NCBI GenBank assembly: GCA_020744425.1
Contig: JAGMUV010000013.1
Location: forward strand, 806,001-870,000
Reading direction: 5' to 3'
Source of the DNA: Dactylonectria macrodidyma
Taxonomy: Eukaryota; Ascomycota; Sordariomycetes; Hypocreales; Nectriaceae
DNA length: 64,000 nt
A program made the position numbers and the translations under genes. Under the pieces are notes generated by a model. That model did not search any database. It was given only the letters and a program-made list of their open reading frames with translations, and was not told the DNA's origin. This document shows, piece after piece, positions 56,957 through 64,000 of this stretch (positions within the stretch are counted from its first letter, which is position 1; each line of letters begins with the position of its first letter).

Positions 56957-58984
56957 TGAGGCGCAATCAGCGTCACTGATAACCTTGGAAATGTGATAAG
57001 ACATCCGACCCAACACCCAACACACAACGCAACGCCGCAACCACCCTTGAACACCGAACATCCACCCCTGGCCCCAGACACCGTCATGGATATGATCGAC
57101 ACCGCCGACTGTAGGGGCTTAGGCACCTCGGCGTTTCGGGAGAATCTACCGCAGTTCCCGACGTTTGCATCGATGGTTTTCCATGACATATCCATGTGTA
57201 TAGATAGGTAGCTATCCCGACGAGGCAGGTGGAACATGATCTCATCGCAGCTTTCATGTGCTATTCATTGTACCTTATGTATAGTATTCACACTAGTAGT
57301 TTTGTACAAACCTGGCATTAACATGGCGGGACGCCCTGAATGTCATGGATATGCTCAACATCTTGCGCTATTGGCCTCAAAGCCACGCTTATCTGGCGCC
57401 ACTGGGCATTATACAGGATTTGGTAGGTTTTGAAAGAGTGGCAGTGATCCCCCGGATCTGAGACCCTGCTTTTCGACCCTCTTTTCAGAACCCATGGTTG
57501 GTGTCAGGCATCTGTCGTTGCCCAGCTTAATTCACCCCTACTCACCCCTCCTTTACGATCGACGAACATGGAGTCCATGGATGTCACTGTCGCACAAACG
57601 GTTCGCGGTAAACGCAATACAAGGTGAAGGTAACCTTGACTGCCACGTTTTTGGGCCGCATTGCAGTTATCAGCCATGTTGCATTCGGCTCAGCAACAGT
57701 CCTTGAAGCTGTTCTTACTTGGTTTTTATAGCGATCTTCTGCTGACATGTCTCAAACCACTTCTGTCGGATGGGCCTGTGCTGCCTGGAACTGAGTGGGA
57801 CTCGGAGCAGTCGAGGTTCTCCAAACAAGCCTGCAAGCACACACACCGCCGCCCTCACTCAACCATTTGGTGATAGGAAACAACCTCGTGTTCACTTCTA
57901 AATAGAACAAGATGAAGCTGTGGTCGTAAACGCTGACGCACTGTGCATCCCTCTCGAATTGAAGTGGCGGTTGAGGAGGAGGACAGCAACTGAAGTTTGA
58001 GCCGACAATGGGCGCCTTACTTATGTCATCTGTTGAAGATCATCATAGGTGCAGCGAATATTGGATTCTAGTGTCGGCAACGCAGCACACGAGTTGGTTC
58101 AAGATGGTGCGTCAAATAGAGATTGCCAGGAAAATGTTCCCCATCTGCTGCTCGATGCAGGCGAGACATGCCGACGGTGCCCGTCGTGAGCTGACGACGG
58201 CCGGCAACCTGTGGCAATGGAGGTGAGCATGAGCCCATGTCTGCAACGCCCACCGCAGATCGTCTCTCACATGCAACTGGCGGTCACGGATGATATCAGT
58301 GAGCAAGCTGTCCGCTTTGGGCTTTATCTTGGTGGTGGCATACGGGGTAATTATATTGAGAATCCGGTGTGTGCTCCAAGATCCTGGCCTGGGGTTTGTG
58401 GTTAGATGTTCCATCGTAATATGGGGAGATATTGGCAGTCGCCCATGCATGTCCAACAAACGATGGCCTTGACATCAGATGAATCTTCACCAAAATAAAC
58501 CGAGGTCCTAGGCTGAGGCAACCGTAGGAATGCAAAGAGCCTAGGGGTGGTGCTGGTAAAGATCTTTGGCCATGGCAGATATAAGGTAGGCATCAGCTTT
58601 CCTATCCTGCCGCTCTAGCAGTTGGTCATCGTGCCTGACTAATCCCTGTGAGGGTCTTGTGGGAGCAAGGCAGCTGCGAGTTTCGATATGGTGTAAAGGC
58701 ACTCACCAATGGCAATGGTCATTCTCTTATCTCGACTGGGACATGTAGCATAATATTTACCAACGCGTGAGCGGACTGGAATGGAATGAAGGATGGCCTT
58801 TTGATACGGCCTCGAGTGGTTCGTATGGGAAGCTAAGGGAGGCCTGGAGGCGTCCATGGCTTGGTCCAGCTCTTGAAAAAGAGACCCACTGTAGCTCGCT
58901 ACATCTCCTCGAAACTGTAGGGAGGCTGTCAAGGGGTGGCAGGAAAACACTACACACCTTAGTGCATCACTTGCTCTATGCCCT

Positions 58985-59125
58985 TCGTATCAATTTCATA
59001 AAACTTAATGCCTTATTTAAATTTAAAGACCAGTTCAGTCCACTCTATGGCCTTTTTTATATATTTTCTTTTCTCTGCTTTAGTATTAATGTAGCTTTTA
59101 CAAGTTGCAATACCCGTATTTGGTG
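58985..59125. other. AT-rich island
   Basis: About 140 bases are markedly AT-rich (TTATTTAAATTTAAAG, TTTTTTATATATTTTC) within otherwise GC-balanced sequence. It contains no recognisable gene. It could be a decayed mobile-element fragment. Confidence 0.5.
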
Positions 59126-59274
59126 TGTGCGGTGTTTTCCTTCCCCCAGAGGGCTTTCGCAACTGTACCAATACCTCCAGCCGCATCCTGGGTCACTCCA
59201 CTGCAATGACCTGCGTCACGCACAGCACCTACGCCTCCAAGCACCTAAATTTACGCACCACCCACCCAGCATCG

Positions 59275-59297
59275 TAGGTACCTAGCTACCTAGGTAG
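59275..59297. repeat. Palindromic TACCTAGGTA cluster
   Basis: Overlapping palindromes built from TACCTAG and CTAGGTA (TAGGTACCTAGCTACC then TAGGTAG). The same core occurs near 5355, 21351, 29228, 53178 and 53327, always outside coding sequence. Confidence 0.7.
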
Positions 59298-60028
59298 CGC
59301 AACGTCGTCGCTAGCGCATGTCCAGTGGGTCCTCTCGAATCGTGGCTCCCCTTGTGAGGAAGTGAGGTCACTGGCCAGGTACCTTGGATCCGCTGAGAAA
59401 TACCTCGCCGCAAGTGGCTCCCCACACAGCGTCACACTTACTGGGGAGAGCTCCAGCGTACCGCCCGTGTACCCACGACGCTAGACCGGTACCTTGCTTG
59501 AGCTCCGACTCTCTTGCAGGGTGTTCCGGCCCTGAGGTTGCCCGTTGCCCTGCTCTGTTTCTTTGTACCCGCGCGTTCTCGTTGTTCCCCATTCCAGGCC
59601 AGAACGAATCCATCCTCTTCATCACCCTCTCTCTCCCCTTCCTCACCCAGGCACCGTCCGGCTCCAACCCACGATCCCGCATCCGTCTTTGATTGATTCC
59701 GCAACCCTTTTCGCTGTCTCTCTCTGTGACGGACGCTGAGGTGATCTGCCTTCGGCAGCTGCTGCAACCCGACGACCCACCCCCGTGGTCGTTCATTCGA
59801 AACTCGCCCTCTGCTCTCAGTTCGCCGCCCCGTTGCTGTGACGTTGTTTCCACTCCGCAGCTCCATCAACAACAAACCTTTCCGACTCTCACAAACACAT
59901 CCACGCCTCATCCTCGAGCCACGACTGCGATCCCCACGCTAACGTCGACACCCACGTCTACTTCCGCGGCTGCCGACGTTCAAGAGAACTCCCTGGCGGC
60001 ACCAGCGGCGCCGAGCTCTGTCACAGTC

Positions 60029-62137
60029 ATGGGTGGCTCCTGCTCGACTTGCTGTGGAGGTTAGTGATACCTCAGACGCTGCTCGCCGTCCCGGCCGTGA
60101 CGTGACGGCCACCGACTTGATGAACATATATCTGATGCATCTCTAGGACGCTCCCGTGATGGCCTCTACGAGCCCGTCCTTGCTGATAGCGAGCGGGAGG
60201 CCGTTGCCGACTTGTTGCAATACCTCGAGAACGTCTGTGACTCCTCCCCCCTCCGGACTTGATCCTGCCCATGACCAAGCTGATACCTGAGTAGCGTGGT
60301 GAAACCGATTTCTTCTCGGGCGAACCTCTCCGAGCCTTGAGCACCTTGGTCTTCTCAGAGAACATCGATCTCCAACGCAGTGCCAGCTTGACATTTGCCG
60401 AAATTACCGAGCGAGGTATGTAGTGGAAAGCCCCGTGATACAGGCAGACGGGGATTTGATACTCCTCTGCCATGTGTTGGAACTAAATCGCCCGCAACTC
60501 TTCCGTCGATTGCTGACGCATGTTTCATTAGATGTCCGAGAAGTCGATCGAGATACCCTCGAACCCATCCTATTTCTTCTCCAGAGCCCCGATATCGAGG
60601 TCCAAAGAGCAGCCAGCGCCGCACTCGGCAACTTGGCTGTTGACAGTACGTCCACGGATCATGTTGCACGTTGTTCGACGAGACTGACCTAGACCACCCA
60701 GCGGAGAACAAGGTCTTGATTGTGCAGCTTGGTGGCTTGACCCCATTAATCCGCCAAATGATGTCGCCCAACGTTGAGGTTCAGTGCAACGCCGTGGGCT
60801 GCATCACCAACTTGGCCACACACGAGGAGAACAAGGCCAAGATCGCCCGTTCTGGCGCCCTCGGTCCCCTAACTCGGCTCGCCAAGTCCAGAGACATGCG
60901 GGTTCAGAGGAACGCAACGGGTGCTCTGCTCAACATGACGCACTCTGGTATGGAAAAAGTCATGGATGCCGCAGCGAGGGGCGTGCTAATGAAAGCGTAG
61001 ATGAAAACCGACAACAACTTGTAAATGCCGGAGCTATCCCCGTCCTTGTTCAGTTGCTCTCCTCGCCCGACGTCGATGTCCAATATTACTGCACTACTGC
61101 CCTCAGCAACATCGCCGTTGATGCTAGCAACCGACGGAAACTGGCGCAGTCCGAGCCTAAGCTGGTACAGTCCTTGGTCAACTTGATGGATTCGACTTCT
61201 CCCAAGGTTCAATGTCAGGCGGCCCTAGCCCTCCGAAATCTTGCTTCAGATGAGAAATACCAACTCGATATCGTGAGAGCCAACGGCCTCAACCCACTTC
61301 TTCGCCTCCTTCAATCCTCCTACCTGCCTCTCATCCTTTCCGCAGTCGCCTGCATTCGAAACATTTCAATTCACCCGATGAACGAGTCGCCTATAATCGA
61401 GACAAATTTCCTCAAGCCCCTCGTTGATCTTCTTGGGTCTACCGACAACGAGGAGATTCAATGCCATGCCATCTCAACGCTGCGAAACTTGGCAGCTAGC
61501 TCTGACCGCAACAAGGCTCTGGTTTTGGATGCTGGGGCTGTGCAAAAGTGCAAGCAACTCGTGCTGGACGTCCCTGTCACTGTCCAGTCAGAGATGACCG
61601 CCGCTATTGCGGTTCTCGCGTTGAGCGACGACCTAAAGGCACACTTGCTGAACCTGGGCGTATGCAGTGTCTTGATTCCCTTGACGCACTCGCCCAGCAT
61701 CGAGGTTCAGGGCAATAGTGCTGCCGCCCTTGGTAATCTCTCTTCTAAAGGTAAATTGGAATTGGTTCCCCATACTCCCATTTTGCACTATCTGACTCGT
61801 GATAGTGGGCGATTACTCCATCTTCGTGCAAAACTGGACCGAGCCCAACGGCGGCATTCATGGCTATCTCTGCCGCTTCCTTCAGTCGGGTGATGCCACC
61901 TTCCAGCACATTGCCGTCTGGACACTGCTGCAGCTATTCGAGTCTGAGGATAAGACCCTAATTGGACTCATCGGCAAGGCGGAGGACATTATCGAGCACA
62001 TCCGAACCATCGCGAACCGCCAGATCGAGCCCGAAAACGAATTTGAAGACGAAGACGAGGGCGAGGTTGTCAATTTGGCTCAGCGCTGCCTTGAACTCTT
62101 GGGACAGAGCATGTCAAAGGCCCATATTGAGGGTTGA
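60029..62137 (+). CDS. VAC8: Vacuolar armadillo-repeat protein Vac8
   Basis: Vac8 is a lipid-anchored armadillo protein of the vacuole membrane that acts in vacuole inheritance, nucleus-vacuole contacts and autophagy. Seven exons (60029-60059, 60147-60232, 60295-60415, 60532-60645, 60702-60947, 61001-61750, 61806-62137) join in phase to 559 residues. The N-terminus [11 protein letters not shown] offers Gly2 for myristoylation and cysteines 5, 8 and 9 for palmitoylation. The conserved sequence starts [20 protein letters not shown]. Armadillo repeats follow, such as [55 protein letters not shown] and [20 protein letters not shown], and run to about residue 500. The C-terminus includes the conserved [15 protein letters not shown] and an acidic stretch ([12 protein letters not shown]). 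Exon 1 is only 31 nt, so the lipid anchor is encoded separately from the repeats. Confidence 0.96.
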
Positions 62138-62740
62138 GGGTTCAGAGCCACGGATATTTGAATCTCGTCCCCAAACTAGAGGCATTCCTTCATTGTGATG
62201 AAAAGCGAAGCGTTTGAGGGGATGTTGTAACATTGAACGGCAAGGCGGAACGGTGTCTAAGGCGTCGTGGACTTTGGCCAAGTCTTGGAGCTTGGCTGCT
62301 TTTAACGGGTTAATTTGCGATTCTACTACACGGAGGCTTACATTGCTCTTGATGGAGCCGTTTTTTTTTTCTGGCTTTTTTTCCTATTCCCACAACGACG
62401 ATCGACGGACGAAGCGTGCTGGTCTGGGCCGCGAACTCGAAGGCGACACCGAGGCATGAAGCAGGAGGATCAAGGGCATTTATTTTTCTCTTTGTTTTTG
62501 TTACGAAGCATTTGCGGCCGACATGTAGTCGTTGGGGCTACCTTATCAACCAAAGGGATAAGCGGGAGGAAGGGCTATTTTTGATGGGGGAGGACATGGA
62601 TGAGAGCAGATGTAATTAGACAACGGACGCTGAAAGTTTCTATACCCTCACAAGAAGATGTCATATTGTCCAAAGGGTCGTCAGTGGTGTCAAAACAACG
62701 TGGGTGAAATGTACGTGATTTTACATTGTCGTGACCAGGT
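62138..62740. other. Convergent intergenic region
   Basis: These 603 bases separate the 3' ends of Vac8 and Imp1. They contain T-rich patches typical of 3' untranslated regions. No gene is seen. Confidence 0.6.
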
Positions 62741-63368
62741 TCATAATTGGTCGACTTTTTCTAGTCCATTTTCCATCCACTTCCTCTCATTCCAAGGCAG
62801 GACTTTGGCAATGGTAGTGCCAGTGATCAAAGCCAATGGTAAGGGGCCAAAGTGCCTCGAGTCGCGTGAGGCTGGGAGGTTATCGCCCGACACCCAGCAA
62901 TGACCTTGTGGAATCTGAATGTTGGGAGCGTGAGTTAGTTACGAGAGCTGTTGGCCACGACCGATGCTCGCAGTCGGGTTGTGGATAGATGTGCCGTCGG
63001 GAGCAGCAAACACGGAGACGTAGAGAGGCCAATCATACCTGTATCATTAATTCCTCGCCTGGGTCACCGGGCGTCCCGACAGATACATAATCGCCGGGCA
63101 TACCGATGATGCGCTTCACTCCCCACTGGTTGGATAAGATGGGGATTCGGTAGACAACGAGGTCGCCAATGCCGACGCCGCGGCCGCAGCGGCGGGTGTT
63201 ATCGCAGAGAATCCAGTCGCCGTCGACGGTGAAGGTGGGCAGCATGGACGGGCCCTGGGCTGGGCTGATGGTGTACCCGTGCGAGAGGCCGAGATGGACC
63301 AGACAGGTCGCTTTGAGGAACGAGATGGACGTACGGACGGGATGCCGCGTGAAGTGGAAGAAGGGCAT
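62741..63368 (-). CDS. IMP1: Mitochondrial inner membrane protease subunit 1 (Imp1, S26 signal peptidase family)
   Basis: Imp1 is a signal-peptidase-like serine protease of the inner membrane. With Imp2 it removes sorting signals from proteins bound for the intermembrane space. Exons 63039-63368 and 62741-62914 (GTATGA...TTCAG) join in phase 0 to 167 residues, a normal size. An N-terminal hydrophobic segment anchors it (SISFLKATCLVHLGLS). The catalytic serine is in GPSMLPTFTVDGDWI (S41) and the general-base lysine in GVKRIIGMPGD (K85). The SGDN box (HCWVSGDNLPASRDSRHFGP) and LITGTTIAKVLPWNER complete the S26 signature. It is divergent, across 410 bp, from a partial gene with a mitochondrial-like leader. 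Confidence 0.93.
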
Positions 63369-63778
63369 GATGGTGGTTTGGACCCCTCGAAGGGGGGCAG
63401 ACCCAGAGAGGGAGAGGGTCTATCTTTGCGCCGGGTGTGGCATGTCACTCACGAGCGTACTTGGACATGCATGAAAATCATGAACGAGACTGCAAGTGAA
63501 GCTGATTCGAGACAGTTCAAAGTGAGGTTTGAGCTGTCGTCTGCTTTGTCAACCTTGAGAGTAAGGGTACTGGGAGCTTTCGGCGCCTTGATTGGCCAGC
63601 CAAGAGCTGTCCCGCAATTGAAGACGTTTTGCCGACGCCGGCCGCCCGACTCTAACAAGTTGCATCCGGAGCCTCACAACCTAACTTTTGACGAGCTCCA
63701 GGTACCATTGCCGAATATCTCACGCATCGCCTAGCCTCTCTTTTACGAAACTCGCCGAAACCAGCTCCGACCGCAACC
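63369..63778. promoter_or_regulatory. Divergent promoter between IMP1 and the right-edge gene
   Basis: Two start codons face away from each other across 410 bp. No other gene is seen. Both products appear to be mitochondrial, echoing the arrangement at 25.6 and 29.2 kb. Confidence 0.5.
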
Positions 63779-64000
63779 ATGAGCAGCTTCCCGTGCCTCA
63801 ACAACTCCCGACAGGCCCTGTATCGGGTCTTCGTCTCCCCTCTTGAGCGCCGCGAAGCCTCCCTCCAGCGACAACTGCTTCCTCTCATCCACGGCCACGC
63901 GCAGCCCCGCATCACCCCGGGCCTGGGCCAGTCCCGGTCTTTCGTGGCATCCGCACCCCGATTGATGGCCGCCAAGGCCCCCAAGCCAGCAGCCCCGGAA
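63779..64000 (+). CDS. Partial gene, product unknown, probable mitochondrial presequence (cut by window end)
   Basis: From ATG 63779 (context CGCAACCATGAG) the frame is open for 74 residues to the edge. It is rich in Arg, Ser, Ala and Leu with almost no acidic residues at the start (SRQALYRVFVSPLERREASL, later GQSRSFVASAPRLMAAKAPK). This is typical of a long mitochondrial presequence; RSFVASAPR resembles common cleavage regions. The mature part is outside the window. Mitochondrial translation factors in fungi can begin this way, but I cannot name the product. Confidence 0.6.
   Translation, partial: MSSFPCLNNSRQALYRVFVSPLERREASLQRQLLPLIHGHAQPRITPGLGQSRSFVASAPRLMAAKAPKPAAPE

Larger units (their letters stand above)
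56562..60028. other. Long divergent intergenic region
   Basis: This holds the Snf4 and Vac8 promoters. The frame of the Snf4 extension stays open, without ATG, up to about 56800. A CCTCCCT heptamer repeat lies at 56899-56956, an AT-rich island at 58985-59125, and a palindromic TAGGTACCTAG/CTACCTAGGTAG cluster at 59275-59297. The last 500 bases are C/T-rich leader for Vac8. A 172-residue frame through the AT-rich island lacks an ATG and motifs, and I do not count it. Confidence 0.5.

Noticed and set aside
58767..59285. A 172-codon frame through the AT-rich island.
   Set aside because: It has no ATG at its start, no motif, and crosses compositionally mixed sequence.
60784..61893. A single 369-codon frame running through the Vac8 region.
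   Set aside because: Its first part is out of frame with the armadillo repeats and it reads through two introns; the spliced Vac8 model explains the sequence better.
1..64000. CRISPR arrays, bacterial operons, riboswitches, rRNA genes or intact transposons.
   Set aside because: None is visible. The DNA is eukaryotic with spliced genes, and no transposase, reverse transcriptase or long terminal repeat was recognised.

Overview
This window is nuclear DNA from a filamentous ascomycete (Pezizomycotina, most likely Sordariomycetes). The genes are on both strands and carry short spliceosomal introns (about 50-120 nt, some to 300 nt) with donors such as GTAAGT, GTACGT and GTGAGT. Families typical of this group are present: Vac8, a Spg1/Tem1 septation GTPase, Zn2Cys6 and bZIP regulators, a DHA1 transporter and a fungal PLAC8 protein. 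Exon models were built by joining reading frames at visible splice sites and checking phase and family similarity by eye; no alignment or RNA data were available.

Layout. 1-3 kb: no convincing gene. 3.0-4.3 kb: PLAC8 gene with an in-frame TAG. 7.2-7.7 kb: small secreted thioredoxin-fold protein without CxxC. 12.5 kb: 162-residue membrane-anchored protein with a long intron-bearing leader. 14.5-18.1 kb: three small single-pass membrane proteins, two of them surrounded by local tandem duplications. 19.1-20.1 kb: Spg1/Tem1 GTPase. 23.0-34.2 kb: six consecutive genes for mitochondrial proteins in strictly alternating orientation (glycine cleavage H protein, mL38, uL4m, PGS1, NDUFA12, NAD(P) transhydrogenase). 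36.3-37.0 kb: secreted proline-rich/cysteine-rich protein. 38.4-42.1 kb: DHA1 transporter convergent with a Zn2Cys6 regulator. 43.7-44.5 kb: bZIP factor. 46.5-48.2 kb: RPA3 and a repeat-bearing hypothetical. 48.7-53.0 kb: large RhoGAP protein, again with an in-frame TAG. 54.3-56.6 kb: AMPK gamma (Snf4). 60.0-62.1 kb: Vac8. 62.7-63.4 kb: Imp1 protease, divergent from a partial gene that runs off the right edge and starts with a mitochondrial-like leader.

How the genes relate. Two ribosomal proteins of the mitochondrial large subunit share a 330-bp divergent promoter, and PGS1 (cardiolipin precursor synthesis) shares one of 258 bp with the complex I subunit NDUFA12. NNT and the H protein flank this block, so protein synthesis, membrane lipid, respiration and NADPH/one-carbon functions of mitochondria are physically grouped. 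Snf4, Vac8, Spg1 and RhoGAP are ordinary regulators of energy, vacuole, septation and polarity.

The least explained parts are the small-membrane-protein region at 14.5-18.1 kb and three in-frame TAG codons in otherwise open genes. In two of these the TAG closes a multiple-of-three interval that begins with GTACCC, so unusual introns compete with nonsense or readthrough as explanations.
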